Made by a program: the position numbers and the translations under genes. From Bacteroidales bacterium (GTDB taxonomy: Bacteria > Bacteroidota > Bacteroidia > Bacteroidales > UBA7960), in NCBI GenBank assembly GCA_007132865.1, contig SLNU01000243.1:1-8060 (forward strand): a stretch of DNA of 8,060 nucleotides, written 5' to 3'. The notes below the pieces were generated by a model. It searched no databases and had not been told where the DNA came from. It saw nothing but the letters and a program-made list of their open reading frames with translations. Below are positions 1-7,388 of this stretch, piece after piece (the stretch's first letter is position 1; the number at the start of each line of letters is the position of its first letter).

Positions 1-74
1 AGCGGTGAGGCATGGCCCAAAACGAAGGCAAGGACCAGAGGAAGGAAAAGCCTTGAAATAATTTGTTTATCCAT
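1..74 (-). CDS. Exported protein of unknown function, N-terminal fragment
   Basis: An ATG at 74 opens a frame that stays open to the window edge, giving 25 residues (last codon incomplete). The start MDKQ is followed by an Arg at residue 8, a hydrophobic stretch at about residues 9-20 (LFLPLVLAFVLG), and then HASP, which resembles a signal peptide with cleavage near Ala22. The start lies 31 bases after the stop of the M16-like gene on the same strand, so it is probably the next gene of that cluster. There is no Shine-Dalgarno sequence, which is normal for Bacteroidota. The mature protein lies outside the window, so no function can be given. The signal peptide reading is the main support; a chance short frame is the alternative. 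Confidence 0.6.
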   Translation of the reverse strand, partial: MDKQIISRLFLPLVLAFVLGHASP

Positions 75-105
75 GGTCACATTACAAAACAGTTAATCCG
101 CAGTA

Positions 106-1407
106 TTATTGCTGCAGGCCGGCATCCCCTTTCTTACCTACCACCAGTTCAATCATGCTGTCTTCGTTCAGGTATTTGCCTGCTGTCTGCATCACCTGGG
201 CGCTGTTAATGCCTTTCAGTTCACTGAGGAAGCCCTGGTAATGCGACATATCCATCTGAAAGGCCCGGATTTCCTTGAACCGTTCAGCCCGGGAAAATGG
301 TCCGTCAAAAGACCGCAGAAACTGCCCGTACAGGTAGCTCTTCAGGGTTTGGAGTTCATCTTCGGTGGCCGGGGTGGTACGGAGCCTGTTCAGCTCAAGA
401 TAAACCTGGTCCAGCGCCTTTTGGCACACATCTACTCCCACTTCGGTGGAAATAAAGAAATAGCCGTCACGCAGCAGGGAGACCAATCCGGACCCAATGC
501 CGTAAGTATATCCCTTGTCTTGCCGGATATTTTGCATCAGCCTGGAACCAAAGAAGCCGCCCAGCAAAGCATTGGTGATCATCAGTCGGTGGTAGTCGGG
601 ATGGGTCCTGTTGAAGAGTCTGCGTCCGATGCGCACTGCCGATTGCAGGGCTCCCGGTTTCTCAACCAGGACTTTCTTCTCTGAAGCAGTTCCGGACACA
701 TAATGCGGGGGTGATCCCACTTTTTTGGCGGGCCAGTCGGGTTGCCCAAGTTTTTTTTCCAGCAATTCCAGGATGTTTTCCGGCAAGCGCCCTGACACCA
801 GGCAGAATGCATTGCCCGGGTGGATATGCTCCTTGTGGAAATCCACCAGTCGTTGTCTTTCTACCATGTCAAAATCGGAAACCTGAAGCCGATAGCCGTA
901 TGGGTGTTCCGGTCCGTATAGCAATTCATTGAAGTAAGTCCGTGCCAAATATTGCACCTTCTGGTTATTCACAAGGTGTCGATGCTTCTGGTTCTTCAGG
1001 AAGGTCCGCATCTCGTCCTCCGGAAATACCGGCGCCTTGACCATCTCCTGGAACAGGTCCAACACCGGCTCCAAATGTTTGTTCAGCACAAAGACCCCCA
1101 GGGATGCGATGTCCTTCTGGGCATCTTCCTGCAGGTAGGTGCCATAAAAGTCAAGGGTTTCACTGATTTGTCCGGCTGTGCGTCCCATGGTGCCTGATTT
1201 GAGCAGGTTGACCATCGAAAAGCACACCAGGGGTGAGGGCTGGAAATAGCTCCCGGCAAAAAACACCAGTTCGATTTTCAGGATATCCTCCGTCCCTCCC
1301 TCCAGGAGGTAAACGGGAAGGCCGTTTGTCAGCGTGGCCTCCACGGGCTTGATAAAAGGTATTTCTTCTATGATCCCGGTTGGTGGGGGACCTTTCCGCT
1401 CTGCCAT
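106..1407 (-). CDS. M16 family peptidase-like subunit lacking the zinc site
   Basis: This 433-residue protein has the two-domain layout of M16B peptidases: N-terminal domain at about residues 17-225 (opening with LTNGLPVYLLEGG) and C-terminal domain at about 240-430. Where active members have HxxEH, this protein has F63-S-M-V-N67, so His, Glu and His are all replaced and it should not bind zinc. The C-terminal substrate-binding element is intact: GSRLMQNIRQDKGYTYG at 287-303, with Arg289 and Tyr302 at the positions of the family R/Y pair. In known M16B heterodimers the non-zinc subunit supplies exactly this pair. It lies 60 bases downstream of the zinc-bearing subunit on the same strand, supporting a heterodimer (inference). 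There is no signal peptide, so a cytoplasmic location is likely. The ATG at 1407 is the only plausible start before an in-frame stop upstream; no Shine-Dalgarno is seen. Confidence 0.9.
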   Translation of the reverse strand: MAERKGPPPTGIIEEIPFIKPVEATLTNGLPVYLLEGGTEDILKIELVFFAGSYFQPSPLVCFSMVNLLKSGTMGRTAGQISETLDFYGTYLQEDAQKDIASLGVFVLNKHLEPVLDLFQEMVKAPVFPEDEMRTFLKNQKHRHLVNNQKVQYLARTYFNELLYGPEHPYGYRLQVSDFDMVERQRLVDFHKEHIHPGNAFCLVSGRLPENILELLEKKLGQPDWPAKKVGSPPHYVSGTASEKKVLVEKPGALQSAVRIGRRLFNRTHPDYHRLMITNALLGGFFGSRLMQNIRQDKGYTYGIGSGLVSLLRDGYFFISTEVGVDVCQKALDQVYLELNRLRTTPATEDELQTLKSYLYGQFLRSFDGPFSRAERFKEIRAFQMDMSHYQGFLSELKGINSAQVMQTAGKYLNEDSMIELVVGKKGDAGLQQ

Positions 1408-1467
1408 AGGTGGGTTGTTACAGCCTTCCTTTTGGGTCGACCAATAAAATTAACCAATATTTGTTAT

Positions 1468-2712
1468 TTATTTTGATCCCTCTGCCAAATAATGCAGCAC
1501 GGATGCGTTTTCCGGACGAAAAAGCGCCAGGGCCATTTCCCGGATCCGGTCTGGCTGCACAGATCTATATTTTTCCATCAACTGGTTTAACTGGTCCGCG
1601 TCACCCATCAGCTCGTAATAGGCCAGGTTCATCGCCTTGGCCAATGCATGGCTCTCAGCAAAGGTATGCGCAGCCTCCACTTTGTTTCTCACTTTTTCAA
1701 GCTCCACTTCCCCTGGAACATCAAGGCTTGAATCACGCAGTGCTTTCCAGAGGGCCTCCTCAGCCTGCCCTGCAGTAATCCCGTCATGCAGCTTGGCGTG
1801 CACCACGAACAGTCCGGGGTCAAGACTTCCGGTCAGGTAGGCGTTCACTTCGCTGAATATTTTCTCCTCCTTCACAAATTTCCTGACCAGGCGGGAACTT
1901 TCCCCATTGGCCAGCAGGTCACTTAGCAGGTCTGTGGCGAAAAAATCTGGATGGACCCTTTCCGGGCAATGAAAAGCAAGGTAGATCTGGGACGAAGGGA
2001 CGTCACGTTCCACCACCAGCCGCCTTTCGGCAGTCTGGACCGGTTCAGCAGGAAGGTTCCTTTTAATCGCGGGACGTCCGGGCAGCTCCCCGAACCATTT
2101 CTCAGCCAGACGGAATACCTTTTCGGCATCCAGGTTTCCGGCTACCGTAATAATGGCGTTGCCCGGCTGGTAATGGGTGTGAAAAAAGTCCTTCACCTGC
2201 TGCAGATCCACCTTTCTTATATGGTCAATGCTTTCCCCGATCGTGGCCCAGCGATAAGGGTGGCGACGGTATGCCAGTGGCCTGAGCAGCAACCAGGTGT
2301 CCCCATATGGCTGGTTGAGGTAAGACTGCATAAATTCCTCTGCCACAACATTTTTCTGTATGGCCAGTTTCTCCTCGGAGAATGCCAGTCCGAGCATGCG
2401 GTCTGATTCCAGCCAGAACGCCGTTTCCAGATTCTGTGCCGGCAGGGTGATGTAATAGTTGGTGATGTCGTTGGTGGTGAACGCATTGTTCTCTCCACCG
2501 GCATTTTGCAAGTGCCGGTCAAACCCATTGACATTCACAGAACCCTCAAACATCAAATGCTCAAACAGGTGGGCAAAACCGGTCTGCTCCGGATGTTCGT
2601 CCCGGGCACCCACATCGTACAGCAGGTTAAAAGCCGCCATGGGGGTGTCCGGATCCCTGTGGAAAATTACCCGGAGTCCGTTAGACAATGTATGTTTCTC
2701 AAACTTTACCAT
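1468..2712 (-). CDS. M16 family zinc metallopeptidase, catalytic subunit
   Basis: This 414-residue M16B protease begins MVKFEKHTLSNGLRVIF, the usual N-terminal strand of the family. The inverted zinc motif is HLFEH at residues 48-52 (His48, Glu51 as general base, His52). The likely third ligand is Glu125 or Glu126 in VVAEEF. The C-terminal domain keeps GESSRL with Arg274, but the Tyr expected 13 residues later is Ser287, so half of the usual R/Y substrate-binding pair is missing; the neighbouring subunit at 106-1407 carries that pair. Together they should cleave peptides or small unfolded proteins, as in bacterial M16B heterodimers and mitochondrial processing peptidase. There is no signal peptide. 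I chose the ATG at 2712 over an in-frame TTG at 2730 because a strong GGAGG lies 7 bases before the ATG. The gene begins 4 bases after the OstA-like stop codon. Confidence 0.93.
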   Translation of the reverse strand: MVKFEKHTLSNGLRVIFHRDPDTPMAAFNLLYDVGARDEHPEQTGFAHLFEHLMFEGSVNVNGFDRHLQNAGGENNAFTTNDITNYYITLPAQNLETAFWLESDRMLGLAFSEEKLAIQKNVVAEEFMQSYLNQPYGDTWLLLRPLAYRRHPYRWATIGESIDHIRKVDLQQVKDFFHTHYQPGNAIITVAGNLDAEKVFRLAEKWFGELPGRPAIKRNLPAEPVQTAERRLVVERDVPSSQIYLAFHCPERVHPDFFATDLLSDLLANGESSRLVRKFVKEEKIFSEVNAYLTGSLDPGLFVVHAKLHDGITAGQAEEALWKALRDSSLDVPGEVELEKVRNKVEAAHTFAESHALAKAMNLAYYELMGDADQLNQLMEKYRSVQPDRIREMALALFRPENASVLHYLAEGSK

Positions 2713-2716
2713 ATAA

Positions 2717-4252
2717 TTACCTCCAAACAAAAATATCGTCCCTGTCCCTCGGTCTTCGCTCCTCCAGCCACCGAAAGTCAGGCAGCAGCCGCTCCCCCTC
2801 AGGCAACTCCTCTGGTGGAAACAACTGGGCCTCGGGGCGCGTAAGGAAGCGGATGCCCGTTACCTTGCTGTCTTCCACATAGATGACAATATCGGATGCC
2901 AGGGCCTTGTTGATGCCCACATAGCCACCGTCTTCCTCCAAAATATGGTAAATGGTCTCCCCGTTGCCATACACATTGATCCGCCAAAGTTCGTTGTCCC
3001 GGAAATGTCCGGTCAGGTTTCGGCCCTTCACCTGGTTAAAGCCCAGGTCTCCCTCCTCCGAGACTATAAAGGCCGCATCGTACAAGTGAATAAATCTTAT
3101 CTCTTCCTCCCCTGTATGTACTTCGATGCGCTGTGCTGTCAGCTGGTTCACATCTGCCCATAAGACGGGCTCATGGTAAAGGTAAATGATAGAGTCGGAA
3201 AAGCTATACACAATGGAATCGCTCAAACCTTGCAGGTCACTTCTGTAAAAGCGTGCCTGGTGATAGGCAAAGACCCATCGCTGGTCGAGGGAGTCAATGT
3301 AATGCGACTTCAGGGTATCGGCATGCAGGAAGAGGGAGTCGTTCTCCGCCACCACGGTCAGCATCGCATCCCTTGTAACGGTGGATATGCCCAGTTTTTC
3401 ATAATGCTCTGCAAAATGCCCGGTAATGATGGTGTTCTGCACGCTGTCGCGCATCACTATATTGTTGTCGGCACGGCCATAGCCCAGGTTGCGGTCATAA
3501 AACAGGGTGTCCCCGGTCAGGGATTGCTCATTGTTGGTATAATAGGCTTCCCGGCTGAACCTGGCTATGTCATTTCGGGTATCATACCAGCCGTTGCGGC
3601 AAAATATCGTATTCTCCTCACTTTGAATCCTGGTAGGTCCGAAAAAGTGGGCGACCTCGGTCAGGGTATTGTACCTCAGGGTATCTGAATGCATGGTGTA
3701 TTCGGGATTTACCAGCACCACATCCCTGCGGAAGAAAAAATCCTTCAGGTCAGCATAGTAGAACCCTTCCCTGCTGGTCAGCTCATTGTCTGCGTCCACG
3801 ATCCTGCCCCCATTGGCATAGCGTGCGGTGTTCGCATTCAGGTCATAGAACAACTGTGTTGTGGTCAGGGTCATTTGGGGGTCCACCATCCGGACCCTGC
3901 CTGTCAGCTCGGCCTTGCGGCTGTTTCCGTTGTAATGAAGCACATCCCCGTAAATACTGACCGTGTCGCTTACCTGGATAAAGATGTTCCCGTAGGCACG
4001 CAGGCTGTTGGTGGCCGAATACAGGTAGGCGCTGTCACAAAACATATTGGTTTCCTCGTGCCGGAAATGCACATTGCCGATCAGCCGGCGCACATCATCT
4101 CCAAGCGCACGGTCTCCCAGCATGCGGTCGGCATTCACCAGCTCGATCTGGGTAGGCCGCTGGGCGGCCAATGCGCCCGGGACCAGGATAAGTAGCAAAA
4201 CCATCCGACGGAAAAAAACCGGGTATATCCCTGAAATGCATTGATGCCCCAT
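2717..4252 (-). CDS. OstA-like exported protein (LptA/LptD N-domain type)
   Basis: This 511-residue protein has an N-terminal signal peptide: Arg15-Arg16, then a hydrophobic core at about 17-28 and a likely cleavage after Ala30 (GALAA/Q). The mature part is rich in short beta strands in the OstA/LptA pattern, with repeated elements such as GDVLHYNGNSRKAELTGRV, SDTLRYNTLTEVAHFFGPT and GDTLFYDRNLGYGRADNN at about residues 100-280. This is the beta-jellyroll family that carries LPS across the periplasm. Length and the acidic/aromatic C-terminus (ending near FRWLEERRPRDRDDIFVWR) fit the OstA-like proteins of Bacteroidota (OstA_2 type), which lack the large LptD barrel. The role in LPS transport is inferred from the family. 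An upstream in-frame stop leaves the ATG at 4252 as the first start; Met17 would lose the arginines of the signal peptide. It is the first gene of the cluster with the M16 pair. Confidence 0.88.
   Translation of the reverse strand: MGHQCISGIYPVFFRRMVLLLILVPGALAAQRPTQIELVNADRMLGDRALGDDVRRLIGNVHFRHEETNMFCDSAYLYSATNSLRAYGNIFIQVSDTVSIYGDVLHYNGNSRKAELTGRVRMVDPQMTLTTTQLFYDLNANTARYANGGRIVDADNELTSREGFYYADLKDFFFRRDVVLVNPEYTMHSDTLRYNTLTEVAHFFGPTRIQSEENTIFCRNGWYDTRNDIARFSREAYYTNNEQSLTGDTLFYDRNLGYGRADNNIVMRDSVQNTIITGHFAEHYEKLGISTVTRDAMLTVVAENDSLFLHADTLKSHYIDSLDQRWVFAYHQARFYRSDLQGLSDSIVYSFSDSIIYLYHEPVLWADVNQLTAQRIEVHTGEEEIRFIHLYDAAFIVSEEGDLGFNQVKGRNLTGHFRDNELWRINVYGNGETIYHILEEDGGYVGINKALASDIVIYVEDSKVTGIRFLTRPEAQLFPPEELPEGERLLPDFRWLEERRPRDRDDIFVWR
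2719..2724 (-). promoter_or_regulatory. Strong Shine-Dalgarno of the M16 peptidase gene
   Basis: On the minus strand GGAGGT stands 6 bases before the ATG at 2712 (7 bases counted from GGAGG). Its GG and AGG come from the final Trp (TGG) and Arg (AGG) codons of the OstA-like gene, and its last T is the first base of that gene's TAA stop. The other gene starts in the window have no comparable site. This decides the start of the peptidase and suggests that ribosomes finishing the OstA-like protein reinitiate on it. Confidence 0.8.
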
Positions 4253-4277
4253 CTTATTAGCATAAACTCAAAAAGGG

Positions 4278-4305
4278 CAGAAATAGTTTGCAGGCAAGGC
4301 AACAA
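4278..4305 (-). promoter_or_regulatory. Possible Bacteroidota promoter for the OstA-like/M16 cluster
   Basis: In the 77-base gap after the AGCS gene, the minus strand has TTG (4303-4305), 17 bases, then TATTTCTG (4278-4285). This differs from the TTG-N17-23-TAnnTTTG consensus by one base in the -7 box. It would start transcription about 20 bases before the ATG at 4252. With one mismatch in an AT-rich gap this could be chance, and read-through from the transporter gene is the alternative. Confidence 0.35.
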
Positions 4306-4329
4306 AATACCTGCCGGGGCGGAAACCTA

Positions 4330-5727
4330 TCACACCCGCTTGTTGTAATCCGGCATGCTGAAATATTCATTGATCTCCTTCTTCATTACCGGCGCCAGCA
4401 AAAGGATCGCGATCAGGTTCGGGATGGTCATGAAGGTGATTACCATGTCCACAAAACTCCAGACCAGGTCAATTCCCCAGATGGCCCCTAAAAACACGAA
4501 CACGGCATACACATAGTAATAAGGAGTAATCGCCTTGTCACCGAACAGATATTGTGCCGCCCGGGTGCCATAATAGGACCAGGAAATGATTGTGGAAAAG
4601 GCGAAAAGCAGCAGGCCCAAAGCGATAATATGGGAAGCAAGGTAGCCAAGATTGATCTCTGCCAGTCCGAGTTCAAAGGCCAGCACCGTCATGCCCACAC
4701 CCTGTATGCCGGATTCCCAGGCACCGGTCATGATGATCACCAGGGCGGTCAGGGTACAGATGAACAATGTGTCTATAAAGGGCTCAAGGCTGGCCACAAG
4801 CCCCTCACGTATCGGATATGGTGTCTTGGCGGCGGAGTGGGCCATTGCGGCAGAACCTTGTCCCGCTTCATTGGAAAACAATCCGCGCCGGATCCCCATG
4901 GTCAGGGTCAGGATAAAGGCCGATCCGACAAATCCGCCTGCCGCGGCCGAGCCGGTGAAGGCGTCTGTGAAGATAAGCCTGAAGGCGGGTCCGAGCCATT
5001 CAAGGTGCAGCAAAAATATGGTCATTGCGGCCAGAAAATAGAACGCCGCCATGAAGGGCACCAGGCGGGAAGTCACTTCGGCAATCCTTTTTAGTCCGCC
5101 TACCACAATCAAAAGCACCAAGCCGGCAATAACCAGTCCGCTGATCCATGTCGGAAAGCCATAGCTGGTGTTCAGCACGTCTGTCATGGAATTGCTCTGG
5201 GCCATGTTTCCCGTCCCCATGGAGCAGAGAACCGCGGCCACAGCAAAAATAATGGCCAGGGTTTTCGCATGTTTGCCCAGCTTGTCCTTCAGTCCATATT
5301 CCATATAATACATGGGTCCGCCGGAAACCGTCCCGTCCTTGTTAAACTTCCTGTATTTTAAACCCAGGGTGCATTCCACCAATTTGAGCATCATGCCAAA
5401 GAAACCTGTGACCCACATCCAGAAAATAGCTCCGGGTCCGCCTAAATAAATGGCCAGCGCCACCCCGACGATATTCCCCGTGCCCACGGTAGCCGAAAGG
5501 GCTGTTGTCAGGGCCTTGAAGGGGGACACATCCCCGTGATCGTCTTTCCTGGAAAACCTCCCTGCCAGAATGGCAAAAGAATGGCCGAACATTCGGACGT
5601 GGAGAAAGCGGAACTTAAATGCGAAATAGATGCCCGTGGGCAGCAGCAGGGCCAGCAGCAGGTAGCCGCCAACAAATTCATTGTACCATTCGATAACCGT
5701 TTGTATGTGTCCCAGAAAATCAGACAT
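4330..5727 (-). CDS. Alanine/glycine:cation symporter family (AGCS) transporter
   Basis: This 465-residue inner-membrane protein should import small neutral amino acids such as alanine or glycine with Na+ or H+. Family hallmarks are all present: ALSATVGTGNIVGVALAI at residues 77-94, GGPGAIFWMW at 96-105, SGGPMYYME at 135-143, MGTGNMAQSNS at 170-180 and RRGLFSNEAGQGSAAMAHSA at 280-299. I count about 10-12 hydrophobic segments, in line with the 11 helices of the family, and the length is typical. The exact amino acid and coupling ion cannot be read from the sequence. It lies 105 bases downstream of the NSS transporter on the same strand, so it may share its transcript. I found no convincing promoter of its own: TAATTTTT occurs upstream without a TTG at the right distance. 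No Shine-Dalgarno is visible at the ATG. Confidence 0.93.
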   Translation of the reverse strand: MSDFLGHIQTVIEWYNEFVGGYLLLALLLPTGIYFAFKFRFLHVRMFGHSFAILAGRFSRKDDHGDVSPFKALTTALSATVGTGNIVGVALAIYLGGPGAIFWMWVTGFFGMMLKLVECTLGLKYRKFNKDGTVSGGPMYYMEYGLKDKLGKHAKTLAIIFAVAAVLCSMGTGNMAQSNSMTDVLNTSYGFPTWISGLVIAGLVLLIVVGGLKRIAEVTSRLVPFMAAFYFLAAMTIFLLHLEWLGPAFRLIFTDAFTGSAAAGGFVGSAFILTLTMGIRRGLFSNEAGQGSAAMAHSAAKTPYPIREGLVASLEPFIDTLFICTLTALVIIMTGAWESGIQGVGMTVLAFELGLAEINLGYLASHIIALGLLLFAFSTIISWSYYGTRAAQYLFGDKAITPYYYVYAVFVFLGAIWGIDLVWSFVDMVITFMTIPNLIAILLLAPVMKKEINEYFSMPDYNKRV

Positions 5728-5818
5728 GGATGCAGGGTTTAAGGGTTAGGGTAATGAAAAAAATTACATTCTTAAATCCGATTGATGCACGTATTGAGGC
5801 CCGGACCACGGTTCCCCC

Positions 5819-5832
5819 GAATCGGCAGATTC
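5819..5832 (-). other. Short hairpin directly after the NSS transporter stop
   Basis: Immediately after the TAA stop the minus strand reads GAATC-TGCC-GATTC, a perfect 5-bp stem with a 4-base loop. It is followed by GGGGG rather than a T-run, so it is not a standard intrinsic terminator. It might stabilise the mRNA end or weakly attenuate read-through to the AGCS gene; a chance palindrome is also possible. Confidence 0.3.
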
Positions 5833-7206
5833 TTATGAACCACCCAATTTGATCAGTCCGATGCTGTTCATGAACACGATGGCGATGGCGACCGGGGCGA
5901 TGAACTTCAGGATGAACATAAAAATGCCGAACAGCCTGAAGCGCAGGGTCCCGCTATTGGTCAGCTCATCCCTGACATTGGAAGCGCCCAGGAACCATCC
6001 GACAAAGACCACGATGAAAAGTCCGCCCAAAGGCAATAGCACGTTGGAGGACGTAAAGTCCAGCAGGTCAAAAACGGTCTTTCCAAACAGGCTGGTACCT
6101 TCCATTACACCGAACGACAAGGTGCAAAACACCCCGACAAATGTGGCAGCCGCGGCAGCCATGATCGTGGCATGGCGACGCCGGATGTTCAGCTCTTCGA
6201 CCATGAAAGCCACCACCACCTCCAGTATCGAGATGGAGGAGGTCAGGGCAGCAATGGCGAGCAGGACAAAAAAGATTACGGAGAAAAAGTACCCGCCCGG
6301 GATCTGCTGGAAAATATTGGGCAGAACATGAAAAATCAGTCCGGGACCCTCACCGGGTTCCAGGCCGAATGCAAAAACCGCAGGGAATATGGCGACTCCG
6401 GCCAGAAGGGCGATCAGGGTGTCGGCGATGGACACCTCCACTGAGATGTTCCCCAGTTTGTTCTCTTTCCCGATATAGGAGCCATACGTGATCAAAGCGC
6501 CCATGCCGATGCTGAGCGAGAAAAAGGCTTGTCCCAATGCGCTGAGGAATACTGCCGGACTCAGCTCGGAGAAGTCCGGTTTGAACAGGAACTTCAGTCC
6601 GCCCATGGCCCCGGGAAGGGTGATGGAGCGGATGGCCATGACGATCAGCAGCAATACCAGGAACGGCATCAGGATTTTGGCGTATTTCTCGATGCCCCTC
6701 TTCACGCCGGCAATGATGATTCCGGCCGTCATGACCATAAAGACAAGTTGCCACATCAGGGGCCGGAATGTCTGTGTATGGAAGGACTGGAACATGGTTC
6801 CCAGCTCGTCTGATGACTTGCCCTGGAATGCGTTTGTAACAGCCTTGTACACGTATTCCAGTGTCCAGCCCGCTATGGTGCTGTAAAAGGCAAGGATCAT
6901 AAATGCCGCAGCAATACCCATGATGCCGATGATCCACCAGGGACTGCCCGGGGCAAGCCTGCGGAAGGCACCAAATGTGTTTCGCTGGCCACGGCGGCCG
7001 ATAACAAACTCTGACAGCATCACCGGGATGCCGAGCACCAGGATAAATGCCAGGTATACCAACAGAAAGGCGCCCCCCCCATTGTCACCAACTACATAAG
7101 GAAAGCGCCAGATATTGCCCAGGCCGATGGCCGATCCGGCCGCTGCGCAAAGAATGCCGAATTTGCTGGAGAAACCTTCGCGCGCGCCAGTATCCTTGTC
7201 AGACAT
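5833..7206 (-). CDS. Neurotransmitter:sodium symporter (NSS/SNF) family transporter, 11-helix type
   Basis: This 457-residue inner-membrane protein belongs to the LeuT-fold NSS family, whose bacterial members take up amino acids (often hydrophobic or aromatic) with Na+. Helix 1 carries AAAGSAIGLGNIWRFPY (residues 21-37), followed by DNGGGAF (41-47). By alignment from memory with LeuT, Ala26 and Asn31 match the Na1 site. Gly24, Ile27 and the helix-8 segment Ala319-AL-Thr322-Ser323 match the Na2 site. Helix 6 has the unwound-type FFSLSIGMGALITYGSY (228-244). I count 11 hydrophobic segments, the last at about 427-447, so the twelfth helix is absent, as in Tyt1 and MhsT. The substrate is not readable. 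A near-perfect promoter lies 25 bases before the ATG at 7206. The DNGGGAF motif is encoded across a run of eight G. Confidence 0.94.
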   Translation of the reverse strand: MSDKDTGAREGFSSKFGILCAAAGSAIGLGNIWRFPYVVGDNGGGAFLLVYLAFILVLGIPVMLSEFVIGRRGQRNTFGAFRRLAPGSPWWIIGIMGIAAAFMILAFYSTIAGWTLEYVYKAVTNAFQGKSSDELGTMFQSFHTQTFRPLMWQLVFMVMTAGIIIAGVKRGIEKYAKILMPFLVLLLIVMAIRSITLPGAMGGLKFLFKPDFSELSPAVFLSALGQAFFSLSIGMGALITYGSYIGKENKLGNISVEVSIADTLIALLAGVAIFPAVFAFGLEPGEGPGLIFHVLPNIFQQIPGGYFFSVIFFVLLAIAALTSSISILEVVVAFMVEELNIRRRHATIMAAAAATFVGVFCTLSFGVMEGTSLFGKTVFDLLDFTSSNVLLPLGGLFIVVFVGWFLGASNVRDELTNSGTLRFRLFGIFMFILKFIAPVAIAIVFMNSIGLIKLGGS

Positions 7207-7230
7207 AGAGAGGTGGTTTTAGTAAGAGGC

Positions 7231-7259
7231 CAAAAATATAAAATTCTCCTGAAAAACAA
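7231..7259 (-). promoter_or_regulatory. Bacteroidota-type promoter of the NSS transporter
   Basis: The minus strand has TTG (7257-7259), an 18-base spacer, then TATTTTTG (7231-7238). This fits the Bacteroidota primary-sigma consensus TTG-N17-23-TAnnTTTG exactly. Transcription would start near 7222-7227, leaving a leader of roughly 16-20 bases before the ATG at 7206. Confidence 0.7.
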
Positions 7260-7348
7260 GGCCCGGACAAGAAAAATAAAACCCCTTGCTGGCAGCCGCA
7301 GCCCAGATGCTTTCCAGTTCAGGCCGATTAGCTTGGGAACCGCTTGCC

Positions 7349-7366
7349 AATCCACGGTTGTGGATT
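7349..7366. repeat. Perfect 7-bp inverted repeat overlapping a -33 element
   Basis: AATCCAC (7349-7355), loop GGTT, then GTGGATT (7360-7366): every base pairs. The TTG of the plus-strand promoter (7358-7360) lies inside it. The position is that of a repressor operator blocking the -33 box. CTTTTG follows on the plus strand, but no plus-strand gene lies upstream to terminate, so I favour a protein-binding site over a terminator. Confidence 0.5.
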
Positions 7367-7388
7367 CTTTTGCCGCGCCCTAATTTTG
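7358..7388 (+). promoter_or_regulatory. Bacteroidota-type promoter of the helix-hairpin-helix gene
   Basis: TTG (7358-7360), a 20-base spacer and TAATTTTG (7381-7388) match TTG-N17-23-TAnnTTTG exactly. Transcription would start about 5-8 bases later, leaving a leader of around 15-20 bases before the ATG at 7412. It faces away from the promoter at 7231-7259, about 100 bases apart. Confidence 0.7.

Noticed and set aside
109..684. Plus-strand 191-codon frame opposite the M16-like subunit
   Set aside because: It is fully antisense to a strongly supported gene, with no recognisable domain and no promoter or ribosome site.
1435..1442. GGTCGACC palindrome between the two M16 genes
   Set aside because: Eight bases of self-complementarity without an extended stem are expected by chance, and no promoter element is placed around it.
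2712..2730. TTG at 2730 as the start of the zinc M16 subunit
   Set aside because: It would place the strong GGAGG inside the coding sequence and overlap the OstA-like gene; the ATG at 2712 has ideal spacing and a family-typical N-terminus.
3173..4195. Two long plus-strand frames (3173-3688 and 3689-4195) opposite the OstA-like gene
   Set aside because: They are in exact codon register with the sense gene, where a stop would need a sense TTA, CTA or TCA codon, which are rare at this GC content. The translation resembles no family, while the sense strand encodes a clear signal peptide and OstA-like repeats.
4290..4314. GCAGG...CCTGC pair after the AGCS gene as a terminator
   Set aside because: The stem is only 5 bp around a 15-base loop and no T-run follows on the minus strand.
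4552..5094. Plus-strand 180-codon frame opposite the AGCS transporter
   Set aside because: Its composition (many Gln, Gly, His, Lys) is what the complement of membrane-helix codons yields; there is no homology by eye.
5735..5751. Telomere-like GGGTTTAAGGGTTAGGG upstream of the AGCS gene
   Set aside because: There are only three short GGG runs with unequal spacing, too few for a four-strand G-quadruplex and not a regular repeat.
7092..7355. Minus-strand 87-codon frame spanning the NSS start and the intergenic region
   Set aside because: It overlaps the NSS N-terminus in another frame and runs through both promoter elements; no domain is visible.
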